A DNA stretch of 64,000 nucleotides from the NCBI GenBank assembly GCA_003116995.1, contig BDSL01000116.1:124001-188000 (forward strand), in the 5' to 3' direction. Numbering within the stretch: position 1 is the stretch's first letter; each line of letters opens with the position of its first letter. The DNA is from Yamagishiella unicocca. Lineage: Eukaryota; Chlorophyta; Chlorophyceae; Chlamydomonadales; Volvocaceae. Positions 1 through 12,500 of the stretch are shown piece after piece. The translations under genes and the position numbers were made by a program. Below the pieces are notes generated by a model. It was not told the origin of the DNA, did no database searches, and saw only the letters and a list, made by a program, of their open reading frames with translations.

Positions 1-931
1 TGCAGCAGTTCGACAGGCTGCCGCCAATGGTGCGAGCTATGTGCTCAAGAGAGCGGCTGGTGGCCAGCATGCGGCAGCAGCTGGTGGCGCTGGAGCACGA
101 AGAAAAAACTTGGCTGGCGCTGGAAGCAAAATACCGTGAAGTTTGCGCCGACCCTGGCGGGAAGGAGACGCTCAGCCACGACGAGGCTCAGATCGTTCCC
201 AGCGGCGTCATCCTGGAGGCACCGCAAAAACGCGTGGACGTCGAGCCGCTGGTGGTGGCGCACAGACAAGCAGATTTGCAGTTGGGCTTTCAGGTACATG
301 AAGCCATGATGGCAGAACCCCGTGTGTACCGTTTTGACCACTACAGGTTGTACCGTTTGGACTACTGCAGGCACACTGCGGCGTCACTACCGGCAGGCAT
401 GCACATGGTCTTTGTGTGGACAGTATGCAATACTTGGTGTCCGAATTATGTCACTGTGTGCCTCGCTCACTCATGACTGCACCTAAAGATACTTGTGCCC
501 TGAACCCGATAAGCCGCATACGTAAACTGTGTAACACCCTCTGGCATGTGCGTCCAGGTCGAGGCCGTTAACAGCATGCTTGGCAAGGCCGAACGGCTGG
601 TGGCTCAAGCGCAACAAGCTTGCTCATTATTACAGGTAAGAACTAAGTAACAGACTTCCATCACCTCCCTTAGTCCTTTGGAGCCATTGCCGCTGTTTTT
701 ATTGAGCGCTGTGTTCCTGATGAAAATTTGACAGGTCCTTAGCTCACAAAGTGTTTCATTATGTGGCGCTCGCCTCCCTTCTGCGTTTGCCTGCAGGCCG
801 ATTATCACAAAGAGAACTTCCAGTCCTACGTACACATCAACTCTCCTCAAGTGCTCGTCAAGATTCTGTCGCAGGCCGTGCCAAACGCGATCACAGACTT
901 CGTCCCGTCATCGCAGCCCAATCAGGGATGA
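1..931 (+). CDS. C-terminal part of an unrecognised coiled-coil protein (5' end outside window)
   Basis: Three exons fit one frame: (before 1)-293, 558-635 and 797-931. The donors are CAG|GTACAT and CAG|GTAAGA; the acceptors are GTCCAG and CTGCAG. All junctions are phase 0 and the stop is TGA at 929-931. About 167 codons are visible. They are rich in Glu, Gln, Arg and Leu (for example RQQLVALEHEEKTWLALEAK), which suggests a helical coiled coil, and the protein ends in DFVPSSQPNQG. No membrane segment or catalytic motif is visible. A scaffold, kinetochore or flagellar role is possible but I do not recognise the family. A candidate poly(A) signal TGTAA lies at 1558-1562. The gene converges on the MATE gene. 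The exon structure is well supported; function is unknown. Confidence 0.6.
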
Positions 932-2265
932 TGCACAATGTCTGCATCCCAATGGCGGCCAGGAAGGGATACGATAATGTGGTTTGTCATAAGGACGAAA
1001 GGATGTGAGGGTTATCCTCGTGAGACACTGGAAAACGCAGGACAGCCCTGCTGAGCATGTTCAGCCAACGGATCCCATGGGCGTCATTAGAGACAGGGGG
1101 ATATGATCCGTGGCTCTTGCAATAAAACCATCCACTCGAAGACAGACGGAATATGAGAAAGAACACGTATTGGTTGCCCGCCGGCTCAATGCACCTGGAG
1201 TGCCACGCTGCAATATGTCACTGTGTGTAGTAGTACCTGTTACAGAGGTGCCCCAGACCAAAAGGTAGAGCCTTCGGGCGCATAGCCTGACACTGAAAGA
1301 GACGCATCTTGGTGGCGTCGTATGGAAGCTTGGTGGTGTCTTTCGTTGTGCTCGCCCTTAAGTCATCGCGTCGTGGAGGCTCTTCAGCGGTTAGGCGGCG
1401 CTGCTGGTCACACCCGGTTGACATGGTATTGTTAGGTTTTTATCTTCTCCTTCCTGTGGGTGTCGCCTCATGCGCCGAGGTGTTAGTTGCATTACCTGAG
1501 CGATTGCCATCACTCATCAGCCACATGCTGGGCGGTAACAATGCGCGCTGTGGCATCTGTAAATGTACTCAAGGCAAGGATTGTCCAACCCTATATTCTG
1601 TGCTCCAAAATACTCTCCTCATGGATATTTATACGTGACAATATGCGCTCGGATTGGAAACAACGGACAGGAAGTATTTACCAAGGAGATCGCACCGCAA
1701 ACAAAGGTGCCCGTTGCAGCTTGGGAAATCCAGGCTGTTAAAACGTCAAGGGATACTGTTGAACGCCGACCACTGCAGCAGATCGATTTATGCCACAATC
1801 TGCATGATCCTAACTGGCAAGTTCACCAATGGGTAGAACCTGCAACCCGTGTTGAAGCTCGTACATCATGACAAACTTCGGAAACAGCCACATGGACGCA
1901 ATAAGGTTCACCATCCACTGCATCGCACCATCCACGTCCTGAACGAGTGCTGCAGGACCACAAGTGCTGCTGAGCGAGTGCTGCAGGACCACGGACCTCG
2001 CCCCATCCAAGGGATCAGGTGCCCCAACATGCTTCCAGTCAGTTGCACGTGACTGCAGTACGCAAAAGCGCAAAGCGCAAAAGCCAACCATGCCAACCGC
2101 AGCGGCCGGCCTCCATAACGAAACATCACCTGTCTGGCAATCCACATCGCCCTGGCCACCTAAGCTACATTTTTCATCCATACGTCCCGAATACTGACTG
2201 CCCATACTTCCCAGGCACCTTAGGCTGCGCGGCAACTAGCTGGTCTCGCGAATCACGGTGGTTTC
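932..2265. other. Intergenic/3'-UTR stretch between two convergent genes
   Basis: I see no exon chain on either strand. The stretch presumably holds the 3' UTRs of the coiled-coil gene (+) and the MATE gene (-). It contains one copy of a dispersed repeat (1230-1305) and an 18-bp direct repeat (1944-1961 and 1975-1992, sharing GTGCTGCAGGACCAC). Confidence 0.5.
1230..1305. repeat. Dispersed repeat, copy 1 (partner at 6920-6992)
   Basis: The stretch CCAGACCAAAAGGTAGAGCC, followed by a GGGCGCATAGCCTGACACTG block, recurs in the same orientation at 6920-6992 with roughly 80% identity by eye. The two copies flank the MATE gene 5.7 kb apart. Neither copy encodes a recognisable protein. Confidence 0.7.
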
Positions 2266-5200
2266 TCATAGCGTCAACGTTGTTGGCTTGACAGGCGACG
2301 GATCCATCAGGCTCTCGGTACCCAGGCGCCCGCTGCTCGCCAACAGGTCCACCTCCTCCTCGAGCTCAATTTCGAGCTCACCTGCCGCAATTAATGCCTT
2401 GGCGCGGTGCGCCTCCGCGTTCCAGTCAAACTTGAACACAATCCAAGACAGGATCAGCGACTGCAAGGATGCCGTGCAGGCGAGTCCTGTCCACAGCCCC
2501 ATGGCACCCAGGCCCATGCGGAAGGCCAGGATGCAGGCGAACGGCAACCCCAGGCCCCAGTACATGAACAGATTAATTTGAGCGCCGATCTTCTGACGCC
2601 CACAGCCGCGCAGCACGCCGGCTAACACCGTGTTGGCACCCTCGCCTACAAGGGGCAGAGAAACACAGCTTTAGTCGCAGGGTCATTAAACGCAGCCGTC
2701 GCATGATTGCGTCCAGCGTGTGGGCATCATGGCCATGATGATAATAAAAGGTCACACAGACGCCGGCCGTCGCTTATAAAGGAAAATGGAGCGAAGACAC
2801 GGGGGCCGCGCCGCAGTAGCTAGTGAGCTGCGCGGACCTGAACTTACCTATAAGAGAGATCGCCAACGTAGGCACTGCCTGACTAGTGAGCAGCACCACC
2901 TCCCGGTCGCCTGAGAACAGCGCGCCCAGCTCGTCGCGGCACATCAGGAGCAGACCCGCGCAGACTATCATAATCACGGTCCCCATCAGCACCGAGACTT
3001 GCGTATTGAGCCACGCTTGGCGAGGCCGGCTGGCGCCTGTGGGCGGAAGAGGCGATACACGGTCAACGTCAACCACAAGCAGTGGCGATGATGCCGTGTG
3101 GCGTGGCTGCCCAAATGCACCGCAAGCATTTCGCCTGATGCCGTGCGGCCCTGCTTTCAGGACAGGGGGCTGTCGCTGGTAGCTGCTACCTTTGGAGGTC
3201 ACCACAGCCCCCATTACACACCGTCCTACGCTCACTTGGGAGGCCGTACACGCTCTTCGCTGAACCCACTGCATGACTTATAAACGAATTTCCGCTCTTC
3301 GGCTTTGCAAACACACTGCACGTGGAACGCCATTTCCGCTTTGCCGGCGTACGTTAGCTGCATCGCTGTCTTTACAGTCTACGCCCGCCAAGAAATATCG
3401 TAAACCCTTACCAAGCTCATTGCCGACTCTCGTGCTGGCGGCACCACTGAGGCCATGCGCCGCGAAAAAGCACAGCGCGTGTATATTGAACGTAATGCCC
3501 ATCATGGACATGGTCATCTCAGGGCGCGGCAGCAGCCCTGACAGCATCACGATTATCTGCAGTACGAATGAGGGGCGGCGGACGATGGAGCCACCCACAA
3601 TGTGTTACCGAAGTACAGAAGTAAGCCGGATATTAAACACATTCAACCAGACTGTCAGAGCAGCAATCGCTTCGCAATAGGGTGCATCGGTTATTGATGT
3701 AATGTTGCAGCATCCCCTGCATTTCGTCCGTGCAGCGACAGACACGAAGGCACATTTCGGCTAAGTTGGGTAGAGCCGACTGAGTTGGGTAGAGCAAACA
3801 TGTCATTTTGTGTGTCGGTGCGGATGCCAGTCTGGCAGCTGTACATGACATGACGAAAGGAAAGAGCTGGGCAATGCCGAGTGCGCTCACGTCTACGCAA
3901 CCGAAGCCGACGTGGCTGCGGTACAACGGTTGAGCCTGGGGCCGCCCCAGCCCCAACTCTGCCCTGCTTTCCGAGAATGCCGTTAGCGGTGCTCGCTCAC
4001 CTCGAACGTCCACCAGTCCAGGCAGATCATCACCGCTGACGGAATGGCCACCCGAATGTACAGCGGCCACTCCGTCAAACACTCCCGGCTCCAACCCGTC
4101 CACGTTCGCTTTGAGGGCTCCTGGACGTAGGTGTGGTACAGCGTGAAGAGCAGCAGCCCCAGGCAGGAGCTCGCCTGAACGCATGCCCATGCCACTGCCG
4201 CGCCGTCGAAGCCCCAGGAACACCTGCAGCGTCATATGTAAGAGGTCAACCGTGTAACCATCAGCCGACAGGGACAGGGACAGGGCGCGTCATATGTAAG
4301 AGGTCAACCGTGCAAGGCCGTGGAGGTGGCTCTTAGGGGTTGGACAGTTTCCACCCTAACAGAAGCCTATGACCTGCAACACTCGCCTGATCAACATGCA
4401 CGGTCTCCGGGCTTACCCGTACACGTTCGTTGGTCAACAGTTGCCTTCCTCAAAGCACATGGCTTTGCCCCTTTTTAGGGAGCATGCGCCCATTCCCATA
4501 CACCTCTTGCCGAGTAATGCCCCCCTATAACTGCAACCCGGCAGAATTACCCCACCCGGCCATTCACGCACCGAATTATGAAGTACCACAGGTATAGCGG
4601 TGTGAGCAGCGTGGCGAGGAAGGTGACGTACATGAGCGGCTGCACGACTGACTGCGACGCCAGGTAGCGTCGTAGGCACTGCTCAAAGCCGTCGAGGACT
4701 AGGCAGGGGCTCAGCAGCATCGTGAAGCGGCCTGCCGCCTTTGCGATGTGTGGATCCTGGCCCATAGCCAGCATCAGGGACTCCGCCTTGCCCCACATTG
4801 CGATGCATAGCAGGTTGAAGACCGTGGTGATCACCAGCGCCCGCTGGGTCACCACCCCCACCGTTGCGTATTTTTTGGCACCATACGCTTGTCCACAAAA
4901 CGTTTCCATTGCCGTGACAACGCCCAGCATCGGTGCGTTCCCGCTGACGTTGTACAGCGTCTGAGACAACACCAGCGATGACAACTCCACAGGCCCAAGG
5001 TGGCCCACGAAGGCTGTGATAATCAGCTCCTTTGCGAACGTCATCACCTCCATACCCGATAAAGGCCATGCCAGCGACCATAGCCTACGGAACGAACAGC
5101 CTCAGCCATGCTGCCTGACCGCAGCGCGGTTTCTTTGCAAGATACGCACCTCGAGGCTACCGCTGTCCATGTGCTAGTTGCCTTCTTAGGCGGTAATGGC

Positions 5201-5472
5201 TTTAATCCTGCTTTCATTGCGTGCTCATATCCGTTCAAAGACTGCTCTTTGTACTTGGACCTGTACCTGTTGAGGCTTCTGCACGGGTGCATATCTAGCC
5301 TCGGCACTTTGCAACAGCATATAGGCGCAGCATAGAGCGCAGGAGCACTTGGGAAGTGCACCCGCTCGCTACCTCCTCACCCGACTCCTTCTTGCTCAAG
5401 GTCCTCGATCATCGGCCGTCCCGGCGCCCTATACGTCAGGTTCCAGTGCCGGCTGCTCGTGTAGTAATTCAT
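2266..5472 (-). CDS. MATE-family (multidrug and toxic compound extrusion) transporter
   Basis: Six exons (minus strand, 5' to 3'): 5472-5381, 5084-4572, 4223-4001, 3556-3412, 3036-2848 and 2645-2266. They sum to 1,542 bp (513 aa plus stop), typical for MATE proteins. Every junction is GT-AG with matching phase. Family motifs appear in order: a first-helix block AWPLSGMEVMTFAKEL then FVGHLG, CGQAYGAKKY, LDWWTFEIIVMLSGLLP and ASTRVGNELGA, with hydrophobic helices throughout consistent with 12 membrane segments. MATE carriers export organic cations, secondary metabolites or citrate by H+ or Na+ antiport, at the plasma membrane or vacuole; the substrate cannot be read from sequence. The start codon (MNYYTSSRHW) is the ATG opening the only exon that fits in phase upstream of exon 2. 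The third intron-exon boundary region carries a 24-bp direct repeat next to an acceptor. Confidence 0.94.
4231..4312. repeat. 24-bp direct repeat beside a MATE splice acceptor
   Basis: The block GTCATATGTAAGAGGTCAAC (plus CGTG) occurs at 4231-4254 and again at 4289-4312. The first copy ends 8 nt upstream (in transcript sense) of the acceptor of the exon that starts at 4223. Confidence 0.85.
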
Positions 5473-6473
5473 GAGCCATCTGGCTAAGAAGTTGCAAACT
5501 GTGTGATGTCGGGGGCAATCTGTGTGCGCTGCACGCCGCAGTGATCAGTCAATAGCTTCGTGTGTAATTCAAACAGGTATCGATAGTGCAACGTAGCCGT
5601 AGGGGGCTAAGTTCCAGGTCCGTTGCCTTCGCAAAGCATCCCGCCAGAGATGTTATAACACTGGCCAAGCGGCACCTATCTTTCAAATATGCTCAAGAGC
5701 ATGGAAGAAAGGTATAATGCGTTTGAACGAAAGCATAGGCCACGCAGTACTGCGTTGCGGCAGTTGCATTTATGTTGGGACGAATCGGACGATGCAATAT
5801 ACAATCCTGTCGCGTCACAGCACCCGCCATAACCTGACTATGAGGAATAACAAGTTATATAGCCAGGCGTATTCCGCGCCATTACGACGTTGACTTCCTC
5901 TCAGTAACACCCCGTCGAGGCCTGCCTTTGTGCTGAGCCGCGCAACGCAAATGTTACCGCGAGGAATTATCGTAGTGACGTTTAGTGTTTGCCACTCGAT
6001 TGAAGCCCAACTACTTGCTGCCTAAGGAAATTGCGACGCGGTCGCACCCAGCGCACCTGCTGTCCTGCAATACACACAGCGACACAGGCACTTTCAGACC
6101 ACTCCTCCACCACACTTGCAGCTCGCGCGCATGCAACGCTTCAAACTGTAGCGCAACCTAATATCCACTGTATGATATTTGGCGTGGGAAATGCTCACCC
6201 CCCATTCGCACCCGTTGCCCCGGTCGAGTCGCGTTGTCGTTGCGGTTTGCAATGCGTTACACAAGCTACTGTCGGTCGTCAGTTTTCAGAACTTCAGCTG
6301 CGAATGTGCTCCCAAGCACCACAAGCGAGCATTCCCCCAAGGGAGATGGGCACGCGGGTAGGATAAACTTCATGGCGTTAGTGTCAATTCCATATTTGCG
6401 GCCATTTCGTGGGTCTTCAGGTATCATACATTCGCGCTTACTGTGCGGCCGCTGCCTTCATGCGTCAGCTTTC

Positions 6474-6500
6474 TCGACAGGAAGTGATACTTCCTGTCGA
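6474..6500. repeat. Perfect inverted repeat, 12-bp arms, 3-nt loop
   Basis: The left arm TCGACAGGAAGT and right arm ACTTCCTGTCGA are exact reverse complements separated by GAT. It could form a hairpin or be a dyad binding site. It is not in an identified gene. Confidence 0.9.
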
Positions 6501-6919
6501 ATGGCGCCGTAAGACCAAACCAGAAGCAGACAGCGCTCCCGAGTTCCCTCAGACAGCCGTCATCAGCTTTGGCCGCCGCGACCAGCCAGGACTAGTCACC
6601 CTGTGCTGGTCGCTCCCTCATGCTCCATCTTTGTACCTCCCAGTACTTGTAGCGAAACAATATTCCGCACCGCAGCCCTGGCTGTCCTCAAAGTGACTAT
6701 AGCCTCGAAGATTGCTGCAATGTTTTGGTGTTGGAGAGCGCGGTCGCCAAGTCGGGCCGTGGGGGCAGCAGTCGTATGGATATCCCCGACGCCACCAGCT
6801 GGCTGCTGTTGCACACACCCCGCGTGAGTACCGGTACAGGCCCACAAGAAGACTCCAGTGCCAACTACCACCAAGGCGCTCGTGCCGGCATAACAACGTT
6901 GATTGACCCATACATGTCG

Positions 6920-6992
6920 TTGTAACGGTTACAGTGGGTTCCAGACCAAGAGGTAGAACCATCGGGCGCATCGCCTGACACTGAAAAAGACG
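6920..6992. repeat. Dispersed repeat, copy 2 (partner at 1230-1305)
   Basis: CCAGACCAAGAGGTAGAACC followed by GGGCGCATCGCCTGACACTG, in direct orientation relative to the copy at 1230-1305. Confidence 0.7.
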
Positions 6993-9516
6993 GAGGAAAC
7001 AAAGACCGAAATGCACCGGAACAAAGGCAAACCACCAGAACACCAAAGGGACAGGCCGTAGGCACACAGGGCAACAGCCAGCACCCCAGGGGGAATTTGC
7101 ACTAGAGGCTCCCCTAACTGACCACCAACCAACCTAACAGCCCAGCACCCGGCGAACCAGTGAAGCGCCGCAACGACCCCATACATATTGAGGGGTCTGG
7201 GGATTGGTATTGACACGGGCTGGATGTGAGGTAGGGTAGACAGGTTCGAGGTTGGAAATGGCACAGGCTGGGTTTGGGATCGGTACATCCGCGAATGGAC
7301 ACAAGGCGGCGCCCCGCGCGCAAGCATTCCCGTGTGTGTCTGTGCGGCTGGGGCAGCAATCCAGCTACTAGATGGATTGCAAAAGGTATCGACAGTCTCC
7401 AGCTCACGCGTCGGTGGGCGTTATGCAGTCGCCGACCGACCGCCGCACGTACTCGATCACTTGACTGCGGAACGACTGCTCGTTCATCAAGAGGCAGCCA
7501 AGGTTTTCTTACGCCCAGTCAGCCCTTGCGTCCTGCCTCTGCTTGCTGCTGGTACAACCCCCCACTGCCCCTGCTGCTCTGGCCAGTCGTACTTGTCCTT
7601 TCCGGCGCCACCATGCTTCCAAATGATGCCCCCCCAGGCGACTCACCGCCGCAATCGGCCCAGCCGTAACAAGTGCGAGACGCGTTGCGCTCTGGCACTC
7701 GCCATGATACTTGGTTCCGCCGGGAAATGACCTCGATTTTGGATACCTACGACTTCGGCCTGTGGCGGGCTCTGGCGATGGCGCGCGTCTCTCGGGCCAC
7801 CAGGCGCTGCACCAACCGTGACTAACGGACGGGGTTCGAGGAAGACCCGACTAACGGACGGGGGGACGAGTGGTGCGAGGGGCCCCACCTGACCCCCACT
7901 GCTGCCCCTCCAGGCGCAGCAGTTTCCCTGGGTAGGGCCCCCGTTGCGCAGTCGTGAGGGCTCGGCGCCCACGAGTCAATGAGGCTCGATTGAGTGGCAG
8001 CATGTCGTTGTCAGCTTCGTCGGATGTTAGCCGCCATGAAGCTCGCCGAAAGCTGTTGGGCGGTGCAGTGGCGTGACCTCTTTCCACGTGCCGCTAGCGC
8101 CGCTAGTTGCCTATCTCGGCTTACAATTTGACCGCAATCAAAGCCTTCCCAAACCCGCAAACCCGCTTAAACGCGACCCAAATGTTGGATCCATAAACCC
8201 TTTCAAGGACGAGGGTCCGGGGCATATGATCCCAGCTGGGCAGCAGCATTGCCTTGCCTTGCCGCCGTACCGTCAACTCAACCTATGGTCAACCGAAGGC
8301 GCGCCTCCTTAGTAAACGGTGCTGCAGTACCGGTATAACCGCCATTGTTAGTCCAGACGCAACAAGCACAAAACGCGGAAGCCAAAACCTCCTTCAACAC
8401 CTTGCGACACAATAGTCCAAACGAATGATGCACGAACCCACCACGCGCAGAGAAGAAGCAACGTCGGATCAGATACCTGGTGTCATCACACGTGTTGCTC
8501 GGCTGGAGATTATTGCACGTGCGAGTCCTCGGTCCGCCCGGTAAGCCGCCTCAAGCCCAGGGCACATTTGACTACCTCACCAACGCATGCATGAGAGCCC
8601 GCCTAGGCCGCAAAAATCTGGTCAGCCCGGCAGAATGCAATAGGCAGACGCAGCAGCAAGCTACCGAGAAGGTACCCATGCACGAACGCTGGGAATACAA
8701 ACACACGCTCGGAACGTCTCAAATGCGTTTGTCGACCGGGTCGGGTTCTCGTACCCTATTTGCAGGCAGCAATCACAGCTCCTAGCGCTCCGCTTCGGCG
8801 TTGCGAGCCACACACATGAATATCGTATAGCACACGGGCGCTCGACACCGCGGGTCCCCTTTATTCGCAACAGCTCTACCCAACGGCCACGCAACAGCAG
8901 TCACGGTGCGGCTGTCATTTTCGGTGAAAAACGTTCGTGTCAAAAACGTGGGCAATGCGTTCGGCGCGGCCTGTTGTCCCCTCTTTTGTGTCACCAGTCA
9001 GTCATCTCACACTCAAACGACGGCTTTCCGAGTCCTCGTTTCTCAAATTCCATCCAAGCGGTGTGCCGCACCGCTGAACCAGCCCTTGCAGACTCGCCCT
9101 CCCCCCGCCACACAACACACGGCTTACCCACACCCACAACCAGTGCACGACAGCTCCACCCACCCACCCAACCGCCAACCCACGCCTCACGCGCGCCCGG
9201 CCGTGGCCCCATTGCCCAGTCATTACTAGTACGGCAAGATGGGTGCCCTTTATTCGCCAGGATGGGACGCACCCCCCTGCTCTGCCGCCCGCGTACGCCA
9301 CCACAGCAGCAGCAACAGCAGCAGCAGCCAGACCTGCAAGTAATCCGGGTATGGATTTGCCAATCCGTCGATTAGCTGCAGAGGCAGCCCCTAGCTGGCC
9401 GAGAAGCCACACCTGCTCACGCACCCCACCGGCCCGGCAGCACGGCCGCTGACCAGGGGAACTGAACCACAGCTGACAGGAGGGAGCAGCCGAACCACAG
9501 CTGAACGACCTGCCCT

Positions 9517-12500
9517 TCAGCCCATCAGCACCCCGCCACGGCCGGCGACCCCTGGGATCGTCCCCCCCGCATCGCCGTTATGCGTCCCGCCAAATCGCCG
9601 TGTGGGGATCGGCGAGAGGCTCAGGGAGCGCACCGGCGTGCGGCTGCCCTCGTTCACGTCATCTCCACCAGAGGGGCTGAACGCACCACCACCACCACCA
9701 CCACCACCACCCCCGCCGCCGCCGCCGCCACCAACACCGCCACGCCGGCCTCTGACAGTCCCGTCCGTCGGCATGGGGCTGAGCGGGCCTCCGCCGTTGT
9801 GGGACAACACCTGCCCGCCGCTGTTTGTGACGGCCCGGCGCAGCCGGGGGATCGAGCCGGCGGGCACCACGTCCCCGCCCGGGCTGCCCGGGGTGGCCCA
9901 GGCGGTGCCCTGCTCGCCGCTGAAGGTACCCTGCGGGGAGCGGGCGCCCGGGCCCGGACCAGCGCCCTCGCCGCTGGCCCCATTGCCGTTACTGCCGCCG
10001 CCCAGCAGGCCGCCGCGGAGCAGGCCCACAATCTTATTCACGTTGACGTTGATGCCGCGCTTGCCCAGGCCCAGCAGCCCCGTCTTCTCGCTGGTGGCGG
10101 CCACCAGCCAGGGCGGCGCGTACTTGGCGTTGAAGCGCCACCGCGGCTCCATGCGCCGAGCGACCTCGGCCCGGTCGGGTTTTTTATTGTACGACTGCTG
10201 GCTGGCCTCCCAGGCTTTGGCGGTCTCCCGCTGCGTCTCACGGTAGCCCTCGTACCTGAAAGGAGGTGTGCGAGGAGGTGTGTGAGGAGGTGTGCGAGGA
10301 GCAGGGGGGTAACGAGGAAAAACCCGTGGGGGTCGGCACCGGGAAGGAAAACCCATTAGGAGATGTGTGGTACGCACGTGTCGCAGATGCATGCGGAAGA
10401 GGGGGACGGGAGAGGTGGGGGATCGAGTGTCAGGCTGGGGCGTGGAGGAGGGCGGAGAGCGAGGGCGGAGAGGGAGGGCGGAGAGGGAAGGAAACCCGCT
10501 CGGCAGCAAGGCCGCTGGATGCGCAGCAGAAGTGGCGCAGCCGCCACTTGCATGATGCACGCCGCGAACCGCGACCCACCACACAGGTCAGCTCAATGAG
10601 ACGCGGCGCCGCCAGGGACATCTATGCGAGTCAGGGGCAACCGTCCGGGTTCGCACCCGCGCCGTGGCTCAGGCCTCCGTCGGTTCGCTCCCCAGCCCTT
10701 CCTCCCCCGGGGCTTTTTCGGGCATCCACGGGTCTTCCTCGACCCCCCCGCCGCGGTTCGCTCCCCACCCCTCCCGGCCCCGCCGCCCACTGCCTGCAGC
10801 CGCGACTCACTTGTCTGCGATGACCGCCTTGCTGCTGAACACCTCCGGGTAGCACGGCGCGTCCCGCCGCTCCTGCCGCCAGTGCTTCTTCCGCAGCAGC
10901 TTTGCGGCGCGCATGCGGCTGCGCCACTTCCGCTGGACCTACGTCGGAGAAGAGCAGGTCGGGACTCGGGAGTCAGAAGTCAGGCGTCAGGATGCAGGCC
11001 AGGTCAGGCCAGGGACTTGGGGGTCAGAAGTCAGGCGTCAGGATTCAGGCCAGGTCAGGTCCGGTTACGGGCTGACAGGCAGGCAGCCGGCCATTGCAAA
11101 TGCCGCACAATCCAACGCGGTCCCCCGTTGCCGCGGTCCCCTTTCCTCTGGTGCCCCATCCCCCCGGGTTTCCGCTCGTGCCCTCCCAGGCCCCCCGGCC
11201 GCACCTTCATGACGGTGATGGCCACTGAGAAGTTGAGCATCTCGTCCTGCGCCGCAAGCTCGTGGAAGAACTTGTCAACCAGCCGGTCGATCTGCTCCTT
11301 GATGGCGCCTGCGGGGGTGAGGGGGGTGAGCGGGGGGGGGGTGAGGGGGGTGAGGGGGGTGGACAAGGGTGAGGGGGATTGCAAGGAAAACCCGTGTACG
11401 AAAGGAAAACCGTTGAGGGGGTGAGGGGGGAGGAAGGGGGAGGAGGGGGGGGAGGAGGGGGGAGGAGGAAGGGGAGCCGTGGCGCCCAGGCTGTACCCAC
11501 CATCGGGCATGATGGCTTGGCTGCATCGCTTGACCAGCTCGAAGGCGGTCTTGTGGAAGGGCACTCGGGCGTTGACGAGGGGGATGTCCAGGTCGTACAC
11601 GAACCTGCGGTGCGAGGTGTGGAGGCAGGGCGCCAGAGGTGTGCGCGGGGAGTGATGGTGGGTTAGATACGTTTGGGGGGGGGGAGTGGAGGGAGCCGCC
11701 CGAGGGTGACGTGTCAACCGCAACAACGGAAAGTGTGGACAGGCCACGTCATCAGCCGTCGCACATGGGGAAGTGCCTGGGCACCTCCGTCTCGTCACGA
11801 GGTGGGCATGACGGGGGAAGGCGGCAGCGGCATGGGGGGGGGGGTTGGAGGAAGACCCGTGGATGGGGGGAGGGTTTACAGTAAAGAACTCCCCCGGGAG
11901 GGGGGGCTAGGAGCAGCAACGGGGGTGGGGGAGACATGTTTGACGTCGGGCGCTCGGTAGTGGGTATGGGATGTCAACCATGCGGCCCACCCAGCAACAC
12001 CCACCTGAGCACATCCTTGTTGTCGGCATAGGGCCCCAGGCCCAGCGGGGGATCCAGGCGCAGCAGCAGCTCCTCCAGGTGGCGAGGCTGGATGGTTCCG
12101 GAGCCGTCGTCGTACTCGCTCCACAGAGCGACGAAGTCCTCCAAAGCCTAGGGGGGCGTTGGCGGACGAGGCGGCGGGAGCGGGGGGTTGCGGTTGCATT
12201 AAAGAAACCGGCAACTCGACGGGGGAAATGTAGTGGGTGCATAGCCTTCGGACACCGGGACGCGCGCGGATGCTACTGGACTGGTGTGGACGGCCCGGGG
12301 GGGGTGGGGGTGTCGCGAGGCATTCCCACGTCGCGCTGCAGACGTCCTCCTTCGTCTGATCCCAGCAAGCACTTGGGAGCAGACAGCACACACCGCACGA
12401 TGTACGTTGCCTCCTCCTTCACACGATGCGCTAGCGCTGGGTGGCGTAGGGATGCGTGTTGGGCACACGAGGCAAAGTATCGGACAGGCCAGGCCAGCAG

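Larger units (their letters stand above)
5473..9516. other. About 4 kb with no supported gene: MATE 5' region and probable channel 3' UTR
   Basis: Open frames here are short and carry no recognisable family motif or splice-consistent exon chain. The left part should hold the MATE promoter. The right part should hold the 3' UTR of the channel gene (a minus-strand TGTAA lies at 8121-8125). The stretch also contains the second copy of the MATE-flanking repeat, a perfect inverted repeat (6474-6500), a duplicated ACTAACGGACGGGG (about 7821-7863) and a short CAG run near 9302-9328. Confidence 0.5.

Noticed and set aside
5473..9516. Several 100-150-codon open frames on both strands
   Set aside because: No family motif, no consistent splice partners and biased composition; not supported as genes.
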